A stretch of DNA of 15,468 nt from Fidelibacterota bacterium (GTDB taxonomy: Bacteria > Fidelibacterota > UBA2242 > JAFGTP01): positions 1 through 15,468 of the forward strand of contig JAIPHI010000049.1 in the NCBI GenBank assembly GCA_021735285.1, read 5' to 3'. Of this stretch, positions 1-6,833 are shown in pieces (within the stretch, counting starts at the first letter, position 1; each line of letters begins with the position of its first letter). Under the pieces are notes generated by a model. The model searched no databases and had not been told where the DNA came from. It was given only the letters and a program-made list of their open reading frames with translations. The position numbers were made by a program, and so were the translations under genes.

Positions 1-281
1 AGGAAGAAACAAAAGAAGTCGAAGAAACCTCAGAAGAGGAGAAAAAAGATACTGAGGCACCAGAGGAAGAGTCTGCCGAAGCGGAAGAAGCAGTTAAAAA
101 TGAAGACGAAAAAGAAGAACCTCAAGAAGAAAAGAAAGAAGCTGCCGCAGAAAGCCCTGAAGAAGATATGGATGATGATAGTGATGAAGGTAATGATAGT
201 GATGAAAAAGTAGAGCAAGAAGATAGCTCAGAAGAAAAAGATAATGAAGAAAATTCTGACGAAAAAGATGAAACAAAATAA
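1..281 (+). CDS. rpsP: Acidic C-terminal tail of a protein, probably ribosomal protein S16 (5' end outside window)
   Basis: Only the last 92 codons are present, ending at TAA 279-281, and the reading frame is open from base 3. The tail is extremely acidic and low in complexity: 48 of 92 residues are Glu or Asp, interspersed with Lys, Ser and Ala. It has no hydrophobic core and is therefore probably disordered. No S16 domain residue lies in the window, so the name rests on gene order alone: the genes that follow are khpA, rimM, trmD and rplS, and rpsP usually precedes them. S16 is a small 30S assembly protein, normally about 80-90 residues. Long charged C-terminal extensions on S16 are known in some FCB-group bacteria, but one this acidic is notable because it would repel rRNA. 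Alternatively it is the end of another gene inserted before khpA. Confidence 0.55.
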   Translation, partial: EETKEVEETSEEEKKDTEAPEEESAEAEEAVKNEDEKEEPQEEKKEAAAESPEEDMDDDSDEGNDSDEKVEQEDSSEEKDNEENSDEKDETK

Positions 282-365
282 TAAATAATAATTCTTTTAG
301 ACTTTGTAATATAATGTTATTAAGTAGGAATCGTTAAGCAGTAAATTAGAAAAAGGAGTTCAAAA

Positions 366-608
366 ATGAATGAATATCAAGAATTCGTCGAGACGATTGC
401 AAAAAAGTTAGTTGATCATCCGGAAGATGTAAAAGTAACTGCAGTTGACAGTGAAAAGACAATTATTCTTGAACTTGAAGTTAATCAGGAAGATTTAGGT
501 AAAGTAATTGGAAAATCTGGTAGAACTGCTAAAGCCGTTAGAACATTGTTGACTGCTATTTCAGCCAAACGCGGTTCTAAAAGAGTTATCCTAGAAATCA
601 TTGAGTAA
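366..608 (+). CDS. khpA: KH-domain RNA-binding protein KhpA, copy 1
   Basis: This 80-residue protein is a single type II KH domain and is full length for KhpA (YlqC), about 75-80 residues. The RNA-binding GXXG loop is Gly49-Lys-Ser-Gly52 inside VIGKSGRTAKAVRTLL, and the family-typical N-terminal stretch KKLVDHPEDVKV is at residues 13-24. KhpA binds RNA, in Gram-positive bacteria as a partner of KhpB/Jag (EloR), and influences translation and cell division. The start is ATG 366, with AAGGAG at 353-358. It lies 84 bases after the S16-like tail and 88 bases before a second copy that shares 58 of 80 aligned residues. Function in this organism is inferred from the family. Confidence 0.93.
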   Translation: MNEYQEFVETIAKKLVDHPEDVKVTAVDSEKTIILELEVNQEDLGKVIGKSGRTAKAVRTLLTAISAKRGSKRVILEIIE

Positions 609-664
609 TATTTTTATCAGGTTTAGTTAATTAAGGTTTTTTCTTTCAAAACCAGATAAAAATA
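609..664 (+). promoter_or_regulatory. Long imperfect hairpin between the two khpA copies
   Basis: The arms TATTTTTATC (609-618) and GATAAAAATA (655-664) pair perfectly. After an A-A mismatch at 619/654 the stem continues as GGTTT (620-624) with AAACC (649-653). The same right arm can instead pair with GGTTTT at 635-640, giving a small hairpin of GGTTTT and AAAACC (648-653). The two folds exclude each other. No U-run follows on the + strand, so it does not look like a simple terminator. It could be an mRNA processing or stability element or a weak attenuator that sets different levels of the two KhpA proteins. It begins one base after the khpA1 stop codon. Confidence 0.5.
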
Positions 665-696
665 GTTCTTTCTCATTTGTGTGAAGGGAGTAAATT

Positions 697-942
697 ATGG
701 AAGGATATGACGATTTTGTAGAAATGATCGTTAAAAAGCTAGTTGACTATCCGGAAGATGTCAAAGTTACACAAGTCGATAGTGATAAGACGATCATTCT
801 TGAACTTGAAGTTAATAATGACGATCTTGGAAAAGTTATTGGCAAAAACGGTCGAACAGCTCGAGCTATTCGTACACTATTGACTGCCTCGGCCGCTAAA
901 AACGGTTCAAGAAAAGCACTCTTAGAAATTCTTGAAGATTAA
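697..942 (+). CDS. khpA: KH-domain RNA-binding protein KhpA, copy 2
   Basis: This 81-residue protein is a single type II KH domain, paralogous to the gene immediately upstream (58/80 identical positions, no gaps). The GXXG loop is Gly49-Lys-Asn-Gly52, so the second variable loop residue is Asn where copy 1 has Ser. The central strand KTIILELEVN (31-40) is identical in both. Differences cluster in the first 12 residues and in the last helix (65-79), and codons have diverged, so the duplication is old rather than an assembly artefact. The start is ATG 697, with GAAGGGAG at 683-690. The stop is only 8 bases before the rimM start, so rimM translation may be coupled to this gene. Distinct RNA targets, or heterodimer formation with copy 1, are possible but unproven. 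Confidence 0.93.
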   Translation: MEGYDDFVEMIVKKLVDYPEDVKVTQVDSDKTIILELEVNNDDLGKVIGKNGRTARAIRTLLTASAAKNGSRKALLEILED

Positions 943-950
943 TTCTAGTT

Positions 951-1469
951 TTGGAGAAAGAAACTACTAAACTTGTCCATATCGGATTTATCCGTAAAGC
1001 TCATGGAAATAATGGTCAGCTTTTAGTAAGTCTTGTATCCGATAGAATAATCATTAAAAATGATATCGATATAGTATGGTTGGGAAGTAAACCCGACCAT
1101 ACTAATTCTTGGATTGTAGATAAATTTAGCAAGAATAAAACAACAGCTTTTTTGAAATTACGAGATATTAATAGCATTGAAGAAGCAAATTACCTCAAGG
1201 GGTTAAAAGTCTATTTATCTGAAACGCTTTTCTCAGAGGAACCTTTTACAGCTTTACTTGGATTTGATCTAATCTCTGCAGATAATAAAGATATAATTGG
1301 AAAAATAATAGAGATTGATTTTAGTAATATTCAAGCGGCTTTTATTATCGAAACAGTAAACGGATCAAAGATACAGGCTCCTGCTGTTTCGGATTTGATC
1401 CAAAACATCTCGAGAGAAAAAGAATGTGTTTACTATAAAACTCCAAAGGGACTTTTTAATGAAAATTAG
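951..1469 (+). CDS. rimM: Ribosome maturation factor RimM
   Basis: RimM binds S19 and helps mature the head of the 30S subunit. The 172-residue protein has the usual two parts. The N-terminal RimM barrel begins at LVHIGFIRKAHGNNGQ (residues 8-23) and ends with LKGLKVYLSE. The C-terminal PRC-type barrel begins at LLGFDLISADNKDIIGKI and ends with the family-typical TPKGLFNEN. Length matches the family (about 165-180). The only plausible start is TTG 951. There is no ATG or GTG nearby in frame, and the conserved region begins only seven codons later. No Shine-Dalgarno sequence precedes it, so initiation probably depends on ribosomes finishing khpA2 8 bases upstream. The 3' end overlaps trmD by 11 bases. 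Confidence 0.93.
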   Translation: MEKETTKLVHIGFIRKAHGNNGQLLVSLVSDRIIIKNDIDIVWLGSKPDHTNSWIVDKFSKNKTTAFLKLRDINSIEEANYLKGLKVYLSETLFSEEPFTALLGFDLISADNKDIIGKIIEIDFSNIQAAFIIETVNGSKIQAPAVSDLIQNISREKECVYYKTPKGLFNEN

Positions 1470-2169
1470 GGTAATAACTGCTTTTCCTGAGATGATCAAG
1501 CCTTACTTTTCAGAGAGTATGTTTAAAAAGGCCTGTGAACAGGATTTAATTGATTTTTCTGTTTGGGATCTAAGAGATTTTACTCGAGATAAACATCGTC
1601 AAATAGATGATGCTCAATACGGTGGTGGAGCTGGTATGGTTTTGAAGCCTGAGCCCTTTTTTCGTGCTTATGATCAAATTTTAGAACAGAGCCGTACTGA
1701 AGAGCCCAATATTATTCTACCCACACCCCAGGGTAAGAAGTTAAATCATGACTATTCAGTTGAACTCTCACAATTAGATGAGATCAACTTTTTCTGTGGT
1801 CACTATAAAGGTATTGATGAGAGAGTTCGAGAATATCTTGTTACCCATGAAATTAGTATTGGTGATTATGTGTTAACTGGTGGTGAATTACCGGCCCTGG
1901 TCATAATTGATAGTTTAATCAGACATATTCCCCAGGTTTTACATGATTATCAATCTGCTCAGGGAGATTCATTTACAGACCACCTTTTAGAAGGTCCCGT
2001 ATATACCCGACCCCGTGAATACAGAGGTCATAAAGTGCCTGATATTCTATTGTCCGGACATCATAAAAATATTGAGGAATGGAGAGAGAAAAAAAGAATT
2101 AATCGAACCAAAGAAAGAAGAGAAGAATTATTAAAGAATAAATCTGAAAACCATCTTGCGGAGGACTAA
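1459..2169 (+). CDS. trmD: tRNA (guanine-N1-)-methyltransferase TrmD
   Basis: TrmD methylates G37 at N1 in tRNAs reading CNN/GNN-type codons, using S-adenosylmethionine, and prevents +1 frameshifting. The 236-residue protein (family about 230-260) carries the SPOUT trefoil-knot signatures. These are DDAQYGGGAGMV (50-61), CGHYKGIDERV (113-123) and SIGDYVLTGGELPALVIID (133-151), which forms the SAM-binding knot. The C-terminal domain includes PVYTRPREYRG (180-190) and LLSGHHKNIEEWR. The start is ATG 1459, preceded by AAAGGGA at 1445-1451. A longer in-frame extension from ATG 1426 lies inside rimM and would add residues before the conserved MKIRVITAFP. The gene overlaps the rimM end by 11 bases, and one base separates its stop from rplS. 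Confidence 0.97.
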   Translation: MKIRVITAFPEMIKPYFSESMFKKACEQDLIDFSVWDLRDFTRDKHRQIDDAQYGGGAGMVLKPEPFFRAYDQILEQSRTEEPNIILPTPQGKKLNHDYSVELSQLDEINFFCGHYKGIDERVREYLVTHEISIGDYVLTGGELPALVIIDSLIRHIPQVLHDYQSAQGDSFTDHLLEGPVYTRPREYRGHKVPDILLSGHHKNIEEWREKKRINRTKERREELLKNKSENHLAED

Positions 2170-2170
2170 A

Positions 2171-2515
2171 ATGGATAAATTAGCGGAAGCTACAGCAGAG
2201 CAATTAAGAGACGATATTCCGGATTTTAAAGCCGGAGATACAATTGCAATTGAATATAAAATTCATGAAGGCGCTAGAGAACGTACTCAACGTTTTCAAG
2301 GCGTAGTTATAGCTATTAAAGGTTCTGGTGTTGGTAAAACCTGTACCGTTAGAAAAATATCAAATGGTATTGGTGTGGAAAGAATTTTTCCCATTCATTC
2401 ACCAAAAATTAAAAGCCTGGAAAAAATCAGTAGCGGGAAGGTTCGTAGATCTAAACTATATTATCTACGGGAACGAACTGGAAAAGCTGCAAAAATCAAG
2501 GAAATGAAAAAGTAG
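2171..2515 (+). CDS. rplS: 50S ribosomal protein L19
   Basis: L19 sits at the 30S-50S interface of the large subunit. The 114-residue protein has the family-typical length and hallmarks. FKAGDTIAIEYKIHEGARERTQRF is split over residues 19-42, followed by GVVIAIKGSGVGKTCTVRKI. The signature GVERIFPIHSPKI is at 68-80, and the basic tail GKVRRSKLYYLRERTGKAAK is at 89-108. The start is ATG 2171, with GGAGG at 2160-2164. An in-frame TTG at 2156 would only add residues encoded by the ribosome binding site itself. It is the last gene of the operon, with a strong terminator 41 bases after the stop. Confidence 0.97.
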   Translation: MDKLAEATAEQLRDDIPDFKAGDTIAIEYKIHEGARERTQRFQGVVIAIKGSGVGKTCTVRKISNGIGVERIFPIHSPKIKSLEKISSGKVRRSKLYYLRERTGKAAKIKEMKK

Positions 2516-2556
2516 GAAATTTTTCTACTTTCCAGTATTAATTCTAACAAATGATG

Positions 2557-2582
2557 AACCACCTCTTAAGAGGTGGTTTTTT
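2557..2582 (+). terminator. Intrinsic terminator of the khpA-rimM-trmD-rplS operon
   Basis: AACCACCTCTT (2557-2567) is followed directly by its exact reverse complement AAGAGGTGGTT (2568-2578). This is an 11-base perfect stem, apart from the bases lost to the turn. A run of six T residues (2577-2582) follows. This is a textbook Rho-independent terminator and marks the 3' end of the ribosomal protein operon. Confidence 0.93.
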
Positions 2583-2691
2583 CGTTAATAATAATCATAT
2601 CGGAATAAATGATTAAAATTGCACATTATGCTTCATTTGCGAGGATGAAATAACAAATACCTACACTACCTTATTTAAAATTAATCTCACA

Positions 2692-2719
2692 TTGACAATA
2701 TACTTTAAATTGATTTAGT
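2692..2719 (+). promoter_or_regulatory. Candidate sigma-70-type promoter for pgi
   Basis: A perfect -35 hexamer TTGACA (2692-2697) is followed after 16 bases by a weak -10 TTTAGT (2714-2719). It would start transcription near 2726 and give a leader of about 45 bases before the pgi ATG at 2772. It lies after the rplS terminator, where a new promoter is needed. The poor -10 keeps confidence low. Confidence 0.35.
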
Positions 2720-2771
2720 ACCAATACATTTTTTTTGTTAAATTGCATTCCGAATTAAATGAGGAGCTACA

Positions 2772-4424
2772 ATGTTGAAGAAAAAAAATCCGATTTATCT
2801 CGATGCCTGGCAAAAACTGGAAAAGCATTATTCTAAAATCAAAAATGTTCATATGCGGCAACTCTTTCAGGATGATAAAGATCGATTTGATAAATTCAGT
2901 ATTGAGTTTGATGATATTTTACTGGATTATTCCAAAAATAGAATTACTGAAAAAACTATTGGTCTATTAATTCAACTAGCTAATGAAATGGACCTTAAAA
3001 ATGCTATAGATAAAATGTATAGCGGGGATAAGATCAATGAGACTGAAGATAGAGCAGTGCTTCATGTTGCTCTCCGTAATCGTTCTAATAATCCAATACG
3101 ATTAGATGGTAAAAATGTTATGCCGGAAGTCAATCGTGTTCTCAGACAAATGCAAAAATTCTCACAAAAAGTTATAAATGGTGGCTGGCGAGGATTTACA
3201 GATAAGCCAATATCCGATATAGTAAACATTGGAATCGGTGGTTCTGACCTGGGTCCTGTTATGGTTACTGAAGCTTTGAAACCCTATTCTCACCAAAATA
3301 TAAATACTCATTTTGTATCTAATGTCGATGTGACCCATATAACCGAGACTTTAAAAAAATTAAATCCCGAATCCACTCTTTTTATAATTGCTTCGAAATC
3401 TTTTACAACCTTAGAAACAATGACTAATGCCAACACAGCCAGAGATTGGTTCCTCCAAAAAGGGGGTTCAAAAAAAGATATTGCAAAGCATTTTGTAGCC
3501 ATTTCAACTAATAAAGAAGGGGTGAAAAAATTTGGTATAGACCCTAAGAATATGTTTAGATTCTGGGATTGGGTTGGAGGTCGTTACTCATTATGGTCAG
3601 CGATCGGGTTATCCATAGCCTGTTCCATTGGATTTGATAATTTTGAGCAATTACTGGCTGGTGCTCATGCCATGGACAAACACTTTTATGAGTCTGAATT
3701 TGACAATAATCTGCCTGTAATTTTAGCCTTACTGGGTATCTGGTACAATAATTTTTTTGGAGCAGAAACGCATGCTATCTTACCCTATAATCAATATATG
3801 CATAGATTTGCTGCCTATTTTCAACAGGGTGATATGGAAAGCAATGGAAAATTTGTAGATAGAAACGGTGAGCCTGTATCTTACCAAACTGGTCCCATCA
3901 TCTGGGGAGAGCCGGGTACGAATGGGCAGCATGCTTTCTATCAATTAATCCATCAGGGTACAAAACTCATTCCCTGCGATTTTCTAGCTCCGGCAATCAG
4001 CCAGAATCCGATCAGTGATCATCATGAAAAGTTACTGGCAAACTATTTCGCTCAAACCAAAGCCTTGATGAAAGGTAAAACCCAAAAAGAAGCCAAACAG
4101 GAACTTAAAAAGATAGGTAAAAGTTCTGAGGAGATAGCAAAACTGGCTCCTTTTAAAACATTTCCCGGAAATAAGCCAACTAATTCGATTCTATTTAAAA
4201 AACTCACACCCTATACTCTGGGGAGTTTAATTGCCATGTACGAACATAAGATCTTTACCCAGGGCGTTATCTGGAACATTTTTAGTTTTGATCAGTGGGG
4301 AGTTGAGCTTGGAAAACAATTAGCAGGAAACATTTTGCCCGAATTAAAAAGTGAAGGAAGAATAGATTCTCATGATTCTTCCACAAATGGTCTTATTAAC
4401 AAATTCAAAGCGATTAGAAAATAA
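2772..4424 (+). CDS. pgi: Glucose-6-phosphate isomerase
   Basis: This cytosolic enzyme interconverts glucose 6-phosphate and fructose 6-phosphate in glycolysis and gluconeogenesis. At 550 residues it matches the long (E. coli/eukaryote-type, about 549) branch rather than the short 450-residue form. Visible signatures are the phosphate-binding NIGIGGSDLGP (152-162), ASKSFTTLET (207-216), FRFWDWVGGRYSLWSAIGL (262-280) and WGEPGTNGQHAFYQLIHQGT (378-397). The C-terminal FDQWGVELGKQLA is at 506-518. The expected catalytic residues are present: Glu380, His394 and Lys515. The start is ATG 2772, with GAGGAG at 2761-2766. The stop is 13 bases before the DJ-1-like gene, so the two are probably one transcript. 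Confidence 0.97.
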   Translation: MLKKKNPIYLDAWQKLEKHYSKIKNVHMRQLFQDDKDRFDKFSIEFDDILLDYSKNRITEKTIGLLIQLANEMDLKNAIDKMYSGDKINETEDRAVLHVALRNRSNNPIRLDGKNVMPEVNRVLRQMQKFSQKVINGGWRGFTDKPISDIVNIGIGGSDLGPVMVTEALKPYSHQNINTHFVSNVDVTHITETLKKLNPESTLFIIASKSFTTLETMTNANTARDWFLQKGGSKKDIAKHFVAISTNKEGVKKFGIDPKNMFRFWDWVGGRYSLWSAIGLSIACSIGFDNFEQLLAGAHAMDKHFYESEFDNNLPVILALLGIWYNNFFGAETHAILPYNQYMHRFAAYFQQGDMESNGKFVDRNGEPVSYQTGPIIWGEPGTNGQHAFYQLIHQGTKLIPCDFLAPAISQNPISDHHEKLLANYFAQTKALMKGKTQKEAKQELKKIGKSSEEIAKLAPFKTFPGNKPTNSILFKKLTPYTLGSLIAMYEHKIFTQGVIWNIFSFDQWGVELGKQLAGNILPELKSEGRIDSHDSSTNGLINKFKAIRK

Positions 4425-4437
4425 AGGAGGCAAATTT

Positions 4438-4986
4438 ATGAGTAAGAAAGTACTGGTGTTTTTAGCAGATGGTTTAGAAGAGATAGAAGCAATAACTTCT
4501 ATTGATATACTTCGAAGAGCAGAGCTTGATGTGACTACTGTAACCCTGGCAGAGAAAACAGTACACGGCTCACATGAGATTGATATTCTTGCAGATTCCA
4601 AAATTGACAACTTATTAATTGCAGAATATGAGGGTGTTGTTTTACCCGGTGGAATGCCCGGATCAACTAATCTGCGTGATGATGAGCGAGTTATTGATAT
4701 CGTTCAAAAATTATATAAAAAAGATAAGATAGTAGCAGCCATATGTGCAGCTCCATTGGTCCTGGATAGAGCCGGTATTTTAAAAGATCATAAATTTACT
4801 ATTCATCCTGGAGTTGAGGATCAAATACAGCAAGAAAGTTCAAAAGAAAGAACAGTAGTCGATAATAATGTTATAACCGGAATAGCTTCAGGAGCAGCTG
4901 CTGAATTTGCTTTTAAAATAGTAGAAAATCTTGTAGGGAAAGATAAGGTTGATGAAATTAACAAAGGTGTTTATGCAAAATTATAG
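4438..4986 (+). CDS. DJ-1/PfpI-family protein (YajL/DJ-1 type)
   Basis: This 182-residue single-domain protein has a flavodoxin-like fold of the DJ-1/ThiJ/PfpI superfamily. The conserved pair is visible: Glu17 in LADGLEEIEAIT and nucleophilic Cys103 in the elbow AAICAAPLVLD. GGMPGSTNLRDD (71-82) is the typical glycine-rich loop, and His123 follows in IHPG. Close relatives have been assigned glyoxalase III, deglycase or thiol-chaperone activity. The exact reaction is debated and cannot be decided here. The start is ATG 4438, 7 bases after AAAGGAGG (4423-4430), one of the strongest ribosome binding sites in the window. That site overlaps the pgi stop codon. An upstream in-frame ATG at 4372 lies inside pgi and is unlikely. 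Co-expression with pgi would fit a role in carbonyl stress from sugar phosphates, which is inference. Confidence 0.92.
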   Translation: MSKKVLVFLADGLEEIEAITSIDILRRAELDVTTVTLAEKTVHGSHEIDILADSKIDNLLIAEYEGVVLPGGMPGSTNLRDDERVIDIVQKLYKKDKIVAAICAAPLVLDRAGILKDHKFTIHPGVEDQIQQESSKERTVVDNNVITGIASGAAAEFAFKIVENLVGKDKVDEINKGVYAKL

Positions 4987-5171
4987 ATTAATATTTTGCG
5001 TATTTTAGACATATCAAGCTATAAAATAATCAAGCCTTTGCCTTCTAATTATTTATTTTAAATCATCTCTAGAGCAACTAAGTATAACATTATTAAACAT
5101 TTTACCGATAAAAAATAGCGTCAAAAACATTCCAATATAAATTAGGACCCAGGGTATCTAAAAATTTGATC

Positions 5172-6587
5172 CTATTCGTATTCAATATCATATTTCTTAA
5201 TTTTTCTATAGAATGTGGCTCTTCCTATTTCCAATTTTCTAGCTGCTTCTGAAACATTACCATTTGTGATCTTGAGAGCTTTTTGCAATACTTCTGATTC
5301 TATCTCCTGTAATGGTGGAATATCATCACTATATTGATCAACAATAGATAGAATTTGACCTGAGCTTCTATGATTGTGAAGTTCCTCAGTTTGTAAAAGT
5401 TTGTCAGAAAGATGCTGCTTTTTTAGTGTATTTTCATCGATCAACAGCATTGCTCTACGGATACAATTTTCCAGTTCACGGACATTGCCCGGCCAATCAT
5501 AATTCATCAAGACTCGCAAAGCATCTGAAGCGACTTCCAGATTTTGTTTGTTTACATCTTCTTCATATTTCTTTAAAAAATGTTTTACTAAAAGCGCTAT
5601 ATCAGATTTTCGTTCTCTAAGAGGAGGAATAGTAATTGGGAAAACACTAATTCTATAGTAAAGGTCTTCCCTGAATTTATCTACTTCAATAAATTCTTCT
5701 AGATTTTGATGTGTGGCCGTGATTAATCTGACATCTACATCGATTTTTTCGTGACCACCTACTCTAGTTATTTCCTTTTCTTGGAAAGCTCTTAAAAGCT
5801 TTGCCTGAGTTTTGAGAGGCATATCCCCTATTTCATCAAAAAATAGTGTACCACCGTGAGCCTTTTCAAATTTTCCAAGTTTTTGTTTATCAGCGCCAGT
5901 AAAAGAACCTTTCTCATGACCAAATAACTCGCTTTCAATGAGATTGTCCGGGATTGCAGCACTGTTGACAACTACAAAAGGCCCATTTTTTCTGATACTA
6001 TTGTAATGAATCGCTTTTGCCAGTAATTCTTTTCCGGTCCCGGTCTCTCCTTTGATCAAAACACTGATATTGCTACTTGTCAATTGTTCTATTGTCTGGA
6101 ACAGCTCTTGCATTTTTGGGTGATCACCAATTATCTTATCAAATCTATAGCGGTCTGTAAGTTCTTTACGAAGCCTTATTATTTCCCGATTGGCCTCAGC
6201 CTGTTTTTTAGCTAATTCAATAGAATGGAACAAATTTTTAAAATTGCAGGGCTTTTGTAAATAATCAAAAGCACCACTTTTCATAGCGCTGACTGCATGA
6301 TCTACAGAATCAGAAGCTGTTAACATAATTACTACTGGCAGATTATCTTCACTAATAATTTGATCCAGATAATTGTGAGATAACCCTTCCGGTAAAATTA
6401 CATCAAATAAAGCTATATCTATTTCAGGGTGTTTATTTAAGATATTAAGAGCTTTTTTTAAATTTGACGCCTTATAAACCTTGTAATTTTCTTTTTTGAC
6501 ACTCTTAGAAACAAGATTTAGAAAATTAGGATCATCATCGACCACTAATATATTGCCTTTTATACTCTGATGATTTATAGAATCCAT
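5172..6587 (-). CDS. NtrC-family sigma-54-dependent response regulator
   Basis: This 471-residue transcription activator has the classic three-domain layout. The receiver (about 12-125) has acidic pocket Asp17-Asp19, phospho-acceptor Asp62, Thr90 and Lys112. The AAA+ domain (about 150-390) has Walker A GETGTGKE (180-187), Walker B TLFFDE (247-252), and a C-terminal ATPase region with FREDLYYRISVFPI and WPGNVREL (365-372). A Fis-type helix-turn-helix is at about 440-468 (GNVSEAARKLEIGRATFYRK). The sigma-54 contact loop reads GSFTGA (227-232) instead of the usual GAFTGA. It would bind enhancer sites and remodel RNA polymerase-sigma-54 when phosphorylated. No histidine kinase gene is in the window. 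The start is ATG 6587 on the - strand with a modest AAGAG upstream. It is convergent with the DJ-1 gene, and its targets are unknown. Confidence 0.95.
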   Translation of the reverse strand: MDSINHQSIKGNILVVDDDPNFLNLVSKSVKKENYKVYKASNLKKALNILNKHPEIDIALFDVILPEGLSHNYLDQIISEDNLPVVIMLTASDSVDHAVSAMKSGAFDYLQKPCNFKNLFHSIELAKKQAEANREIIRLRKELTDRYRFDKIIGDHPKMQELFQTIEQLTSSNISVLIKGETGTGKELLAKAIHYNSIRKNGPFVVVNSAAIPDNLIESELFGHEKGSFTGADKQKLGKFEKAHGGTLFFDEIGDMPLKTQAKLLRAFQEKEITRVGGHEKIDVDVRLITATHQNLEEFIEVDKFREDLYYRISVFPITIPPLRERKSDIALLVKHFLKKYEEDVNKQNLEVASDALRVLMNYDWPGNVRELENCIRRAMLLIDENTLKKQHLSDKLLQTEELHNHRSSGQILSIVDQYSDDIPPLQEIESEVLQKALKITNGNVSEAARKLEIGRATFYRKIKKYDIEYE

Positions 6588-6676
6588 TTTCTCTTATAAG
6601 TAAATTATTATCCAAATTGTCTCATATTGATAAAATAATAAATAAAACGAGAAAATACCAGATAAACATTATATTA

Positions 6677-6704
6677 TTTATATTTCTGAAATATGAGTTA
6701 ACAA
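6677..6704 (-). promoter_or_regulatory. Candidate promoter for the NtrC-family gene, with a palindromic spacer
   Basis: On the - strand, TTGTTA (6699-6704) and TATAAA (6677-6682) are separated by 16 bases, about 90 bases ahead of the start codon. The spacer region contains a perfect inverted repeat, ATATTTC-T-GAAATAT (6680-6694), that overlaps the -10 edge. A second TATAAT on the - strand at 6668-6673 lacks a good -35. A repressor or autoregulatory site is possible, but AT-rich DNA produces such matches often. Confidence 0.3.
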
Positions 6705-6740
6705 TTAAAGGAAAAGAAGATTAGGTTTTATGGCAAAAGC

Positions 6741-6791
6741 GAAAAACTAAACTCCCCCGTTAGTAAAGATCCTTATTTACCAACGGGAGAG
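6741..6791 (-). terminator. Intrinsic terminator downstream of the LruC lipoprotein gene
   Basis: Read on the - strand, CTCTCCCGTTGGTAAA (6791-6776) pairs with TTTACTAACGGGGGAG (6767-6752) at 14 of 16 positions across an 8-base loop. TTTAGTTTTTCG then follows toward 6741. The stem lies about 43 bases after the lipoprotein stop codon. It separates that gene from the NtrC-family gene, which therefore needs its own promoter. Confidence 0.85.
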
Positions 6792-6833
6792 GAGGTAAGT
6801 TTCATATATGAGTTTAACTAAAAAGTGAAGTAA

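Noticed and set aside
30..276. Phe/Leu-rich open frames on the - strand across the acidic tail
   Set aside because: They are the antisense of GAA/GAG/GAT-rich codons, which automatically gives Phe- and Leu-rich frames. There is no ribosome binding site, and they overlap a coding frame that fits the operon.
310..315. TATAAT upstream of khpA1 as an internal promoter
   Set aside because: No -35 element stands at 16-18 bases, and the region is so AT-rich that a lone TATAAT is weak evidence.
1426..1458. Longer TrmD start at ATG 1426
   Set aside because: It lies inside rimM and would precede the conserved MKIRVITAFP start. ATG 1459 has a good AAAGGGA upstream.
2156..2170. Longer L19 start at TTG 2156
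   Set aside because: The extra codons are the GGAGG ribosome binding site and the trmD stop region. ATG 2171 has correct spacing.
4372..4437. Longer DJ-1 start at ATG 4372
   Set aside because: It would overlap pgi by over 50 bases, and the DJ-1 family begins right before KKVLVFLADG. ATG 4438 has a perfect AAAGGAGG.
5023..5059. Possible terminator between the DJ-1 gene and the NtrC-family gene
   Set aside because: AAATAAT (5024-5030) can pair with ATTATTT (5048-5054), but the 7-base A/T-only stem with a 17-base loop is too weak to call. The rest of 4987-5171 shows nothing clearer.
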